A DNA stretch of 64,000 bases, taken from contig CAJXUD010000007.1 of NCBI GenBank assembly GCA_913061415.1, positions 1-64,000 of the forward strand, in the 5' to 3' direction. The notes beneath the pieces were generated by a model that made no database searches, was not told the origin of the DNA, and saw only the letters and a program-made list of their open reading frames with translations. Origin of the DNA: an uncultured Oleispira sp. (GTDB lineage: Bacteria; Pseudomonadota; Gammaproteobacteria; Pseudomonadales; Oceanobacteraceae). The translations under genes were made by a program, and so were the position numbers. Positions within the stretch are counted from its first letter, which is position 1. Each line of letters begins with the position of its first letter. Positions 1 through 8,823 of this stretch are shown here, piece by piece.

Positions 1-51
1 CACCGCCCTTTCACGGCGGTAACAGGGGTTCGAATCCCCTTGGGGATACCA
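1..51 (+). tRNA. tRNA-Glu (UUC), 3' part
   Basis: The window begins inside a tRNA gene. The anticodon stem is CCGCC/GGCGG (3-7 and 15-19) around a 7-base loop at 8-14 whose central bases at 10-12 are TTC, which reads glutamate codons. The T arm GGGG-TTCGAAT-CCCC follows, then the 3' acceptor strand and an encoded CCA at 49-51. The D arm and 5' acceptor half lie before the window, so completeness cannot be judged. The sequence is very close to the enterobacterial tRNA-Glu 3' half as remembered. Confidence 0.96.
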
Positions 52-93
52 TCTTCCTTCTTTTGAGAAGAACGGGAGACACTAAGATAAATC

Positions 94-127
94 AACCGGA
101 CATAAGCAATTATGATTCGGTTTTTTT
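94..127 (+). terminator. Rho-independent terminator after tRNA-Glu
   Basis: AACCG at 94-98 pairs with CGGTT at 118-122, and an inner CATAA (101-105) pairs with TTATG (110-114) around a GCAA loop. Seven T residues run from 121 to 127. It ends the tRNA transcript just before the convergent gene that finishes at 148. Confidence 0.75.
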
Positions 128-147
128 ATGCCTGCGATTTAGTATTT

Positions 148-1494
148 TTAAAACGAAACATGCAGCCCAAGCTTCAGCACCACCTGCTGGCTTTTAGAGA
201 CATCCATCGTTTGGCTAGCAAACTCCATAGAAACATACTCATGCTGCATTGAAAGCTTGGTCGTTCTGGTCGAAAAGTCATGCTGTAAGCCCAGCTTAAT
301 CGGCGATTCGCTACCCCAAGCCCCAGGCTTTGTTCGGTATTGAAAACCATGATAATAAAACGAACGAATCGGTGTGATCTGCGCGCTACTGAATAAATGA
401 ATATTCTGGCTAATGGCATACAGGTCGGGCACTAAAAAAACTTTCAGCGCTGAATCTGCAAAAGTGAGCGGGGTGCTGGCTTCCAGATAATGTAAGGCGG
501 GCGCGTTTAATACAGCATCATCAAAATATTCGGGGCCAATAAGATAAAACGCTGATTCGGTAGAAATCTTAGCGGTCGTTCTCGGCATGCCTTTCCAATA
601 AATTCGACTGAACACATTAATGCCGCTATACCTAGCCTCAAGCCAAGGGCTGCTCCACTCAACATCCAGATCCAAGCCATAAAGCCAGCCTAAATGCTCA
701 CCCTCCAAAGGTCTGCGCGCAATGAAATCTTTGGTATAGCCGTAATCAAGATCAATCGTCCCGCCCCAGTCATCCTCATCAGGGCTGGAATAAAACAAAC
801 TCCCATCAAAGCCACCCCAAATAATCTCATCAAGCCTCAAAACCACGATGCCCGGTGTGATCTTAAGGTGGGTGTCCACGTAGTTGTTAAGGTGGGTGTC
901 CACGTAGTTGTAGGGTGGCTGTCCATGCAGTCGGGTATCGGTTTTATGATGGGTGTCCAAGTAAGGGAGGTGGAGTGTGTGGGCTAGTCTTAGGCCTTTG
1001 CCTGCGTAGACTTTGCTTTGCATTTTGGCGTTTATCTGCATTTGTTCGGCTAGTGTGATGTCGTTATTGTAATAATAAAAGCCTCTGGCTAGGTCGTTGC
1101 CGATTTTGAATTGGTGTGATTTTCTGACTAGGTAGCCTAAGGTTAAGTTTTTGTAGCGTGCGGATATTTCGCTCTGGATGAATGAAATGGCGTCTTTTCC
1201 GCTTTTTAGCTTTCCATTCCAGTCGTTTGCTAGTTGCATAACCGCCATTGGGCCTGCGTAGCTGAAGTGTTCTAGAGTGTAATCGAGTGTGTAATCAAGA
1301 GTGTGATCTGTCTTATCTTGAGGATCTTGAGTGCTGACTGTTGAATCACTGGCCTGTAGCGTAAGTGGCGTGGCTAGTAATGCTATTAGCGGCAATCTTA
1401 TTATCAGGCGTTTAGCGCATAATCTCAGTTGCTTAAGAAGTGCCTGGCTTTGCTTCAAGCTGGTTGCAGAAGATGTTCGTCGATGGCTTAGCAA
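148..1494 (-). CDS. Putative outer-membrane beta-barrel protein, function unknown
   Basis: This 448-residue protein has a basic N-terminus, a hydrophobic stretch at about residues 30-47 and a likely signal-peptidase site after LQA at about 48. It is rich in alternating aromatic and polar segments and ends in Phe (LGLHVSF), the usual C-terminal signature of barrels inserted by BAM. The start is TTG at 1494; GGAAG sits a suitable distance upstream and no upstream ATG is available, so the n-region is long. Residues about 194-210 contain a duplicated octapeptide (NNYVDTHL) from a 24-bp tandem repeat, and LDYT is repeated just after the signal peptide. I do not recognise the family; a porin or surface-polymer protein is possible. 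It is convergent with tRNA-Glu. Confidence 0.7.
   Translation of the reverse strand: MLSHRRTSSATSLKQSQALLKQLRLCAKRLIIRLPLIALLATPLTLQASDSTVSTQDPQDKTDHTLDYTLDYTLEHFSYAGPMAVMQLANDWNGKLKSGKDAISFIQSEISARYKNLTLGYLVRKSHQFKIGNDLARGFYYYNNDITLAEQMQINAKMQSKVYAGKGLRLAHTLHLPYLDTHHKTDTRLHGQPPYNYVDTHLNNYVDTHLKITPGIVVLRLDEIIWGGFDGSLFYSSPDEDDWGGTIDLDYGYTKDFIARRPLEGEHLGWLYGLDLDVEWSSPWLEARYSGINVFSRIYWKGMPRTTAKISTESAFYLIGPEYFDDAVLNAPALHYLEASTPLTFADSALKVFLVPDLYAISQNIHLFSSAQITPIRSFYYHGFQYRTKPGAWGSESPIKLGLQHDFSTRTTKLSMQHEYVSMEFASQTMDVSKSQQVVLKLGLHVSF
865..911 (-). repeat. 24-bp in-frame tandem duplication
   Basis: The 24-bp unit at 865-888 is repeated at 889-911, with the last base of the second copy diverging. 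It encodes the repeated octapeptide NNYVDTHL inside the outer-membrane protein gene and keeps the reading frame. Confidence 0.9.
1274..1309 (-). repeat. 12-bp x 3 in-frame tandem repeat
   Basis: Three imperfect 12-bp units (1274-1285, 1286-1297, 1298-1309) encode the LDYT/LEHF run just after the signal peptide of the outer-membrane protein. The frame is kept. Confidence 0.8.
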
Positions 1495-1533
1495 AAAAAG
1501 ACTTCCGTGTTTTTAAAAATATTATATTACTAC

Positions 1534-1557
1534 AAAAAAGGGCAGCCTAAGCTGCCC
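1534..1557 (-). terminator. Rho-independent terminator of the large lipoprotein gene
   Basis: GGGCAGC (1540-1546) and GCTGCCC (1551-1557) form a perfect 7-bp stem with a 4-base loop. On the minus strand the stem is followed by six T residues (complement of 1534-1539). It lies 34 bp beyond the stop codon of the gene ending at 1591. Confidence 0.85.
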
Positions 1558-1590
1558 TTCTTCATAAACGTTTAAAACTCAATATTAAGC

Positions 1591-4500
1591 TTACTGTTTA
1601 ACGAAGTCTAAGTTAGGCACCATTACAACGCCATAACTATCGCCCGCTACAAACTTAATAACCTGAAGGCCGTCACGGTCTTCAATAACCGCGACTTTCT
1701 CATCAGAACCATTGATGTAAATGTCACCGCTAAAGTCTAAATCGCCTTCGCAAGCTGCGATAATGTCAGTATCTTGCATGCCTTGATCGTCTGTTTCAGT
1801 TGCGCATGTCGCAACCAGTTTCAGACTAATGTCAGCATTTTCGATAGTAACAAAAGACTTGTTAGCATTGGTTGCTTCACGAGTATCAAGATCAAGCTTC
1901 AATACACGAGGGCCGTAAGAGAAAAGAGCAGAGGCTTTGAAATCATCCGTTGCTACGTTTTCAACGGTTAGCGTCACATGGCCATCTTCAATACCGGCTA
2001 GAGCTGTATCGATTTTCAACGAAGCGCTTACTTTACGGTAATGATCAGCGGTTTCGATGACATCGTAATCGATTTGGTAATCGCCATACATCACAAACAT
2101 TGGCTTAGTTACAGGGTCTAGATTAGTAAATTCAACCAGGTTTTCATCACTATAGAAGCCCCTGTATGTAGAGCGGGCAATGCCGATCTCCCCAAAGGTC
2201 GTAGAAATGTCCGCGTGAGGATTGAATCTATAAGACTGCTGATATAGCTGAGCATCCGCCGAACTGATCGTAGAAAGCAGTGCGTTAGCAGGCTTAATGC
2301 CACCTATATAAACCTCACTGGTATGGTTGTTATCAATATAAACAGAGCAGTAACTGGTATTACAATCTCTGATTTCAATCACATAATCAGTCGTAGTACT
2401 TCCATAAACAACTGCGTCTAAACCAGGCAGTGCAGCATTAAGCGACGCCGCATAAGCACTTAAAGACGCTGAGTTATCAACCATTAGGGTTACAGAAGAT
2501 AACTGCGAAGAGCCATCATTGTATAGATCGCTGTAGACCGCATCCTTAAACGAGAAGGTCACAGAACCAACTTCATCACCTTCTTCAGGCAATGCAATTG
2601 AAGGCAGTATCAAATCAGAATAATCGAACGTAATGGCCGCTTCTACATTAACAGAGGCATTACCGGCCGATGTTTGAGTAGAAAGATTACCCGTAAGATT
2701 CATTGAAGTCGCTTCTTGCTGTAAATCTTCACCTAGGTAAAAAGCAGAGCCGTCAGCATTTTTAAGTGCTTCAGTCGTTACTTTCGCTTCACCGGTAAAG
2801 TTAGTGATATAACCTTCGGCATCGGTAATGATAACCGCACCATCAAACTCCATGGTTATCTTATCAGCTTCCTGCCTGCCTAACGCGTCAGGGTCTAATG
2901 CAGTCGCTGAAGAAGTAATATTACCGTCAAAGCTAGTAGACGTATTATTCTCGCCTGCTAAATTGATAGAACCTTCAAAGCTCATGCCGGCTGAATTGGC
3001 AATGTACTCATGCATAAGCTCAACAGGCGATAAAGCATTAGCCGCTTGAGTAACCGTTTCTGTAATCGTTCCTTCAGTTTCAAGGGTAATCGTACCCACT
3101 GCGGTTTCGTTACTTACCGTATTACTTGCATTAACTTCAATCACTAAGTCAGCAGAGCTTGTCTGGCCAACTGCGTGAGTAAAGCTACCCGTCACATCAA
3201 ACGTAGCGGTTTCAGTATCGGCTACGCCATCGGCAGAGCCTGTAGCAACTGCAAGGTTAAGGCTGAATTCTAAACCCTTAACATTCATCAAGGTTTCAGC
3301 GTCAGTACCTTCAGTTACACCAATAAAGGCTTGAAGTGCAGAGTTATTAGCAAGGGTAATTTCGACCTCGCCACCCGTGCCTGAAAGATCGATATCGCTA
3401 GCGCCACCGGTATCAGCACCAAAATGGCCATCAACATTAGTAATAGAGTAGGTTAGCTTACTAGAGTTAGCAGCACCTTCATCACGAGAAACGCTATACA
3501 AAACATTACTCGCAGCGCCAGAAGCTTCTGAATGTGTTACATCAACCGTAGTCGACGTCATGCGGTTATTGCCATCGAACGTTGGTACGATGGTAATTGT
3601 CACGTCATCCGCAACGTGGTCGTATTCACCAATATAACCAAGGCCAAGCGCTGCCGATAGGCTGTATTCAGAAATACCCGCGGTACCGTTTAAGCGTACA
3701 TGGCGCTCATAAAAACCAACAAGATCAAGAGACTTAGTGATTATTTGAGACGCTTCTAAAAGAGGGCCGTTAGCGGTTTCTGTGTAGTGATCATAACCCA
3801 TGCACTCAGTAGCATTGGTCTCAGGATTCTGCCCATAGTAATAGCATTCGTTTATTTCAACTTCATTAGCAACCAAGCCTTCAATCGTATTGATTAGCGC
3901 AGATTGCTCACTTAGCGTATCGGCCAATTCGCCCGCAGCGTCTAGCTGATCATTAAATGGCTGATAAATAGACATCGCGCTCGCGTCTTCTATCGCATTA
4001 TCCCAAAGAGCCACATCTTCTAATAAAACCGCTAACTTATCAGCGTCTGTTGTTTCGCCAGGGGTAACCGGAGTAGCAGGAGGAGTTACTTCTTCATCGG
4101 CTGGTTTATTATCAGCACTTTCTTCTTCGCGTAATAGGGTCGAGCCCGTTGCGCCTAACTCAATCTCAACTTCATCGGTAGCCGCTTTGGAATTAGCCGC
4201 AACAACCACTTCACCAGCTTTCTTGAAAATAGTATTTAACGAAATCGTTCCTGGAGTTGTCGAGTTAGCTTTTAAACCACCGTCTTCAGTAAAATCGTCC
4301 GTCAGGTTCTTAATCACATCAGCAACAGAAGCATTGGTATCTTCTTCAGCCATGGTCGCGATAGCACCAACCAATGCGCCGTAAATCTTAGCTTCATTAG
4401 AAGCTGACTGAACCGCTTGAGGGTTAGTAATATCAACCGGAGCTAACGTATTAATATCAACGCCTACCAAGCCAAGTAACTTAGCCGTCGCGTTAATCGT

Positions 4501-5055
4501 ACCCTGAATGTCACTTGCGTCAGATAAACCTTGCTTCACAACACGCTGAGCGGCCAAATGAGTTAATGGCGTAACCATCAGTTGTTGATTCGCTGCACGA
4601 GCAGGATTCGGCAAAACAGAGGTTAGAATAAAATTAGGATCATTAAAGGCATAATCATCACCAAAACCAACGGCTACACCGTTTTTCGTGCCACAACCAG
4701 GCGCCGCATCACATACCGTGCGAGTCTCTGTATTGGTTGTAAGCTCAATTAAAATAGCGCCTTGATGATTGGTTTGCGGAAGAGAGTAAGTACCGTCAGC
4801 AGCCGTTGTCGTTTCACCCAGTTTAACGCGGCTCATGGTATAAGCCGTCACGGTTGCGTTGCTTAATAAGCCCTTAACCGCAAGACCCGAAATAGAAACC
4901 TGTTTAACAACTTCGTCTTTTTTATCACTAGAAGAGCCGCCAGAATCAAGGCAACCGGTTAACGCAATACTGGTAATGGCGACCGCAAGTGCTGCCTTTT
5001 TGAAAGAGCCAAACTTTTTGGTCTTGTTGTTTGTGCTGATGGTAACGTTACTCAT
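1591..5055 (-). CDS. Large surface lipoprotein, 1154 residues, function unknown
   Basis: The N-terminus has a basic region (residues 13-20), a hydrophobic core and a lipobox LTGC with the lipidated Cys at about 35, followed by a Ser/Gly/Asp linker. Residues about 50-110 resemble a carboxypeptidase-regulatory or CNA-B-like fold (the AADGTYSLP motif). A conserved-looking segment VTPLTHLAAQRVV follows near residue 160. After an acidic Pro/Thr-rich linker (about 318-340), the rest is beta-strand-rich, acidic and Thr/Ser-rich, with few cysteines. The start ATG has AAGGAC upstream. A strong terminator follows and the gene is probably monocistronic. An adhesin-like or matrix-associated lipoprotein is possible, but no function can be assigned. 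Confidence 0.75.
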   Translation of the reverse strand: MSNVTISTNNKTKKFGSFKKAALAVAITSIALTGCLDSGGSSSDKKDEVVKQVSISGLAVKGLLSNATVTAYTMSRVKLGETTTAADGTYSLPQTNHQGAILIELTTNTETRTVCDAAPGCGTKNGVAVGFGDDYAFNDPNFILTSVLPNPARAANQQLMVTPLTHLAAQRVVKQGLSDASDIQGTINATAKLLGLVGVDINTLAPVDITNPQAVQSASNEAKIYGALVGAIATMAEEDTNASVADVIKNLTDDFTEDGGLKANSTTPGTISLNTIFKKAGEVVVAANSKAATDEVEIELGATGSTLLREEESADNKPADEEVTPPATPVTPGETTDADKLAVLLEDVALWDNAIEDASAMSIYQPFNDQLDAAGELADTLSEQSALINTIEGLVANEVEINECYYYGQNPETNATECMGYDHYTETANGPLLEASQIITKSLDLVGFYERHVRLNGTAGISEYSLSAALGLGYIGEYDHVADDVTITIVPTFDGNNRMTSTTVDVTHSEASGAASNVLYSVSRDEGAANSSKLTYSITNVDGHFGADTGGASDIDLSGTGGEVEITLANNSALQAFIGVTEGTDAETLMNVKGLEFSLNLAVATGSADGVADTETATFDVTGSFTHAVGQTSSADLVIEVNASNTVSNETAVGTITLETEGTITETVTQAANALSPVELMHEYIANSAGMSFEGSINLAGENNTSTSFDGNITSSATALDPDALGRQEADKITMEFDGAVIITDAEGYITNFTGEAKVTTEALKNADGSAFYLGEDLQQEATSMNLTGNLSTQTSAGNASVNVEAAITFDYSDLILPSIALPEEGDEVGSVTFSFKDAVYSDLYNDGSSQLSSVTLMVDNSASLSAYAASLNAALPGLDAVVYGSTTTDYVIEIRDCNTSYCSVYIDNNHTSEVYIGGIKPANALLSTISSADAQLYQQSYRFNPHADISTTFGEIGIARSTYRGFYSDENLVEFTNLDPVTKPMFVMYGDYQIDYDVIETADHYRKVSASLKIDTALAGIEDGHVTLTVENVATDDFKASALFSYGPRVLKLDLDTREATNANKSFVTIENADISLKLVATCATETDDQGMQDTDIIAACEGDLDFSGDIYINGSDEKVAVIEDRDGLQVIKFVAGDSYGVVMVPNLDFVKQ

Positions 5056-5327
5056 TATGAATAAGTCCTTTTCATAGTTAAGTCATCCCCCAGCTCGCGA
5101 TGGAAAAACCCAAAGCGCTTCCGGGAAAGTTTTAAAATACTAGCCTGTTAAGAGGGCTGTAATCGTTAAATAAATTACGAACTTCAAGTATTGGAAAGAA
5201 ATGCGATAAGTACAAGTGGGTAAGGGTGGAAATTACAAATAAACTACATAATAGAGACATGATAGCGATATAAAACGGCACTTTAGTACAGTTAATGAAC
5301 AGTTGTGCAATTAGTAATCAGAAGCTT

Positions 5328-6023
5328 TTAAACAGCAAGCAAAACAAACCGAGCCCCTTTATAAGCCCCAGGCTCAATATACAAACGATTGCCCATCTGC
5401 ACCGCCTCGCTCTCACCATCCACCACATTGCCGGTCGAGTTATGCCCATGCACCAAATAATCAATGCCCGACACCGAATGACTGCTGCGGTTAGAAAAAT
5501 TACGGCGCGACCAAAGACACGTCTCTAACTCCTCTTGGTCAAAGTCAGGGTAGTGCGACCAGTCATCACTAGGAAAATCAGCGTGTAACAAACCATACTG
5601 CTTACCGTCTTGGCCTTCTAGCTGCATCGCAATTGGCAGATTCGATAATGCCTCAAACCACATGGGCCATTGGCTAGGGTCTGAGCTGGCAATCCACTCA
5701 CCGCCGTTTTGTAACCACAGCATCTTATGCTTACTGTTATTGTGCATTAAACCACTCAGCATAAAATACTCATGATTACCCAATAACGAAAAGAACCAAG
5801 GCTCGGCCAGCATTGCCAGCACCTTGGCAGAGTCTGGGCCACGGTCAATCAAATCACCCACGCAAAACAAGCGGTCGCAGGCAAAATCAAAATTCAACTC
5901 ACCCAACTGACTCATCAAACGCTCATAATGGCCATGAATATCTCCCACAATATAATCAGTACCGTGGGCATTTTTCTCAAACGTCACCAGCTGGCTGTGC
6001 GGGGTATTAAACAAAGCTATCAT
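5328..6023 (-). CDS. PPP-family metallophosphoesterase (serine/threonine phosphatase-like)
   Basis: The 231-residue protein carries the metal-binding motifs of the PPP superfamily: GDIHG at 27-31, GDLIDRG at 56-62, GNHE at 82-85, and later LLHADFP and VHGHN histidines. Size and motifs match bacterial lambda-phosphatase/PrpA-type enzymes, which dephosphorylate phosphoproteins; ApaH-type dinucleotide hydrolases are the alternative. No signal peptide is present, so it is cytoplasmic. Its ATG overlaps the stop of the upstream O-antigen ligase-like gene (6020-6023), so the two are probably translationally coupled. The envelope neighbour hints at a role in polysaccharide control, but that is only inference. 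Confidence 0.88.
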   Translation of the reverse strand: MIALFNTPHSQLVTFEKNAHGTDYIVGDIHGHYERLMSQLGELNFDFACDRLFCVGDLIDRGPDSAKVLAMLAEPWFFSLLGNHEYFMLSGLMHNNSKHKMLWLQNGGEWIASSDPSQWPMWFEALSNLPIAMQLEGQDGKQYGLLHADFPSDDWSHYPDFDQEELETCLWSRRNFSNRSSHSVSGIDYLVHGHNSTGNVVDGESEAVQMGNRLYIEPGAYKGARFVLLAV

Positions 6024-7483
6024 CGCAACTTACTCCAACGTGCAATACACGCGATCGCTAACAAAAATACAAACATAAACGCATTGGCAGGAATCTGCAG
6101 ATTAAAATCGACCGACGAATGAATTAAAATCGCAATAATTCCCATGCAGGCCGAAAACCCCAAGCCTTGCTGCAAACTATTACGCCGCATTCGCATCGCC
6201 TGAATAGACCAAAACAACGCAATCGAAACCGCAGCCGCCAACGCCAAAAACGCAATAATGCCAAACTCCGCCAAAAACTGAGCGTAATCATTATGCGCAT
6301 GATCATAAAGCGCAGTGGCCTTAACATCATCCGACTTATAGCCAGGGTAAGCATACTTATAACTGCCAGCCCCCGTACCCAAAATAGGATTATCTAACCA
6401 CATGTTAAAGGTATCACGACTCACCTCATCGCGGCTCTCTTTCTCGATGCTGGAACCTTGCAAACGCTCGGCGACTTTCTCGACCCCAAAAAACATCCCG
6501 ACAATGGCAATATCAATAATCAGCAAGCTCGAAAGCAAAATCGTGGTCGAGCGAGACTTATTCTTCATTAACAATAACGCCAAGCCTCCGGCGATCATCA
6601 AGCTGGCAAAAAACGCCGAGTTACCCATGCGCGAACGGGTCATTACCAAGCCAATCACCATAATCGCCAATATAAGCCGCATAATCACCTTAGGGCTTAA
6701 TAGCATCTCAATAAACTGGCGCAAACGCTGCTGCCAATCACCGTAATAACGGGTCGACGACGCCAATAAAAAGCCAATACCCAGCGCCAGCGACATCTCT
6801 AAATACCCCGCCAAATGATTACGGTTTACAAACGTACCGGTCGCCTTACCCAAATACGCAATCTTTTTAGAAAAGAACCCCAGCTCTAAACCACTCATAA
6901 CCATCAACGAACCATAAACCGCCTGAAAGCCACCCGCCAAAATCACCACCCAAATCGCAGCGGTAATACGCGCCCGAGAATTCAGCAACATCAGCGTTAA
7001 AGCAAAAAAGCTGCACAAACCAACCGTCTGTAAAAAATCCAAATACAGATCATGACGCGCCATAGACGATAAATAAGAAAGTAAGACAGAACCGTTAATA
7101 TCGGTCGTAGGGTCTAGCGGGGTAGAGCCCAAAATAGCAATACCAATATCAGTCGTATTAACGGAATACAGCGAAATGACATAAGCACTAATACGCCCTA
7201 TATTCCACTGCAGCCCAATAAACACCGCAACAAAACACAAAGGCAAAAGAACCGGATAACTGAAAGCCGGAATCCCCATAAAATCACGGCCGCTAGACTG
7301 AACACCACTAAATCGAGCACTGCCAGAGCGCACAGAAGCTTGAGAATTTAAATAAAACTGAGCCAGCAACAAACCACAAGACAAGCCCGCAAAAAAGGCC
7401 CAACCCCAAGGGATTACACCCGCAAGCGGCAAAGGTAAGCAAAACAATAAGGCCAAATAACTAGGAAAGATAAAACGCGACAT
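6020..7483 (-). CDS. O-antigen ligase/polymerase family membrane protein (Wzy_C)
   Basis: About 487 residues with some ten to twelve hydrophobic segments. A large loop in the second half contains SRDTFNMWLDNPILGTGAGSY and DHAHNDYAQFLAEFG, the conserved pattern of the Wzy_C/WaaL superfamily that joins or polymerises undecaprenyl-linked glycans at the periplasmic face. The hydropathy extends through the full length with no frameshift. I chose the ATG at 7483; a TTG two codons upstream also exists and neither has a clear ribosome site. It overlaps the phosphatase gene by 4 bp. It could be an O-antigen ligase, a protein glycosyl-ligase (PglL-like) or a second Wzy beside the one at 11999. Confidence 0.85.
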   Translation of the reverse strand: MSRFIFPSYLALLFCLPLPLAGVIPWGWAFFAGLSCGLLLAQFYLNSQASVRSGSARFSGVQSSGRDFMGIPAFSYPVLLPLCFVAVFIGLQWNIGRISAYVISLYSVNTTDIGIAILGSTPLDPTTDINGSVLLSYLSSMARHDLYLDFLQTVGLCSFFALTLMLLNSRARITAAIWVVILAGGFQAVYGSLMVMSGLELGFFSKKIAYLGKATGTFVNRNHLAGYLEMSLALGIGFLLASSTRYYGDWQQRLRQFIEMLLSPKVIMRLILAIMVIGLVMTRSRMGNSAFFASLMIAGGLALLLMKNKSRSTTILLSSLLIIDIAIVGMFFGVEKVAERLQGSSIEKESRDEVSRDTFNMWLDNPILGTGAGSYKYAYPGYKSDDVKATALYDHAHNDYAQFLAEFGIIAFLALAAAVSIALFWSIQAMRMRRNSLQQGLGFSACMGIIAILIHSSVDFNLQIPANAFMFVFLLAIACIARWSKLR

Positions 7484-7542
7484 ATTCAAGTGCAGACTCA
7501 GCGATTAAAACATAAAAACAAACCAGCCTCTTAACGACAGCC

Positions 7543-7573
7543 AAAAAAAAGCCCGAACGAATCGGGCTTTTTT
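7543..7573 (-). terminator. Bidirectional-looking terminator after the Ala-rich protein gene
   Basis: GCCCGA (7551-7556) pairs with TCGGGC (7562-7567) around a 5-base loop. It is flanked by eight A on the left and a run of seven T on the right, so it can terminate transcription from either side. On the minus strand it follows the gene ending at 7601. Confidence 0.85.
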
Positions 7574-7600
7574 AGCACAGCTAGCCGACTAACTAAGCGA

Positions 7601-8224
7601 TTAACGCTCAGATGGGCTGATGTTTGGATTAGGCGTTAGTAATGGTGGAGCCTGGCGTGAATCATTACCAGAGTTATTGCCAGCATTGTTACCAGAATCG
7701 TTACCTGCATTGTTGCCAGAGTTGTTACCACCCGCAGTCGGTGCAGCAGGAGTACCCGTAACACCAGCAACGATCACTTGAGGATCAACTTTTAAAGACG
7801 TTGCCGCTTTAGCAACAGCTGCTTGTGCATCAGCAGTAGAAGTACCTGACGCAGTAGCACCGGCAGTAACACCACCCAGTGCTGTTTCAGCAGGAACGCC
7901 ATCAGCGGCTAAAGCAGCGGCCAATACCGTATCAACACTTTTGCCTGCTTTAAGGCCAGCAGCAGAAGCCGCCGCAACAGCCGCTTTAGCATCAGCGCCA
8001 GCAGCAATCGCAAGATTAATAACCGTAGTAATATCTACACCCGCAGCAACCGCATCTTCAATAGCCAATGCCTGGCAAGAACCACTACCACCACACGCAG
8101 CCATCGCGTTATTAATAATATCGGAAGCAGAAGCATCGCCTGCAGCCAATTCAGAAGAAATAGAAGCTGAAGCCGGAAGGGCCGCTGCAAGAAGAATCCC
8201 TGCAAATAAGTTACGCATAGTCAT
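7601..8224 (-). CDS. Small exported Ala-rich protein with Gly/Asn repeat tail
   Basis: A signal peptide (MTMRNLFAGILLAAALPASA) precedes a 207-residue low-complexity protein. Residues about 40-150 are Ala/Val-rich, with a loose recurring pattern of A-AAG-D followed by short helices. One Cys pair (CGGSGSC) sits at about 44-50 and could form a disulfide. Residues about 168-191 are six tetrapeptides of the GNNS/GNNA/GNDS type, followed by a Pro-rich end. I do not know a function. It sits directly upstream of, and in the same direction as, the O-antigen ligase-like gene, but a terminator separates them. On the minus strand a TATAAA sequence (8268-8273) is a possible -10 box. A matrix or surface-associated structural protein is a guess. 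Confidence 0.7.
   Translation of the reverse strand: MTMRNLFAGILLAAALPASASISSELAAGDASASDIINNAMAACGGSGSCQALAIEDAVAAGVDITTVINLAIAAGADAKAAVAAASAAGLKAGKSVDTVLAAALAADGVPAETALGGVTAGATASGTSTADAQAAVAKAATSLKVDPQVIVAGVTGTPAAPTAGGNNSGNNAGNDSGNNAGNNSGNDSRQAPPLLTPNPNISPSER
7658..7729 (-). repeat. 12-bp x 6 in-frame tandem repeat
   Basis: Six 12-bp units span exactly 72 bp and encode the tetrapeptides GNNS, GNNA, GNDS, GNNA, GNNS, GNDS in the Ala-rich exported protein. Copies differ mostly at third positions, so the array is not brand new. Confidence 0.88.
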
Positions 8225-8823
8225 AATCCGTTATCGGTAAATCAATTGGGTTTATTAATTTTGCCATTTTATACAGCAAACCCCCAGCAAACAAGAGCCA
8301 AAGGTAAAATGTTATTAAGTAGTCGTGAAATACAAATTTATCAAGCACGAAACCGCTACAACGCTTAAATAGCCGTCAATGACAGGTAAATATCTACCCA
8401 AAAGGGACGAGATTGGTTGGTTTTGTGGCCTATATCAGGTATGGTGCGCCGCGTTAAGTTCATAGAATTGAACAAGTTATTTTTATTCTATCTTTACTAT
8501 TTGCATAAGTGCTTGATTGCACAGGGATTCGCATTGAAAAACTCTACTACTAGATCTGCTATGAAATTATGGCAACCCTTTATATGGGTTGAGTTGGTCA
8601 GTACGTGTCGTCAAGCCAGTTTTTTTGAGAATTCCAATAAAACCATCAAATTTCCTGCGCAGTTTCATTTGGGTATTCTGACCTACTATCGCAGGATATA
8701 TTCATAAATATTTAGGTAATCGTTTGTTCAATCAATGATCAGTCATTCTTGTGTCCATAAATTCGTGGAAATTAAGAATGGGCTGCTTAAATGTGGGTTT
8801 TACTAAAAGTAGTGGAGTTAGAA
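8225..8823. other. 599-bp AT-rich divergent intergenic region
   Basis: This lies between the minus-strand Ala-rich protein gene and the plus-strand flippase gene and should hold the promoter of the polysaccharide operon. I could not find a convincing sigma-70 promoter for the plus strand or an ops/JUMPstart element. A 96-codon open frame at 8417-8707 has no recognisable domain and no good ribosome site, so I do not call it a gene. Confidence 0.6.

Noticed and set aside
5056-5327. Possible c-di-GMP riboswitch before the large lipoprotein gene
   Set aside because: None of the conserved GEMM loops could be recognised.
8417-8707. 96-codon open frame between the Ala-rich protein and the flippase
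   Set aside because: No domain, no good ribosome site, odd composition for a protein; likely chance in AT-rich DNA.
8225-8823. Search for an ops/JUMPstart element upstream of the polysaccharide operon
   Set aside because: No GGCGGTAG-like core was found, so RfaH control is not claimed.
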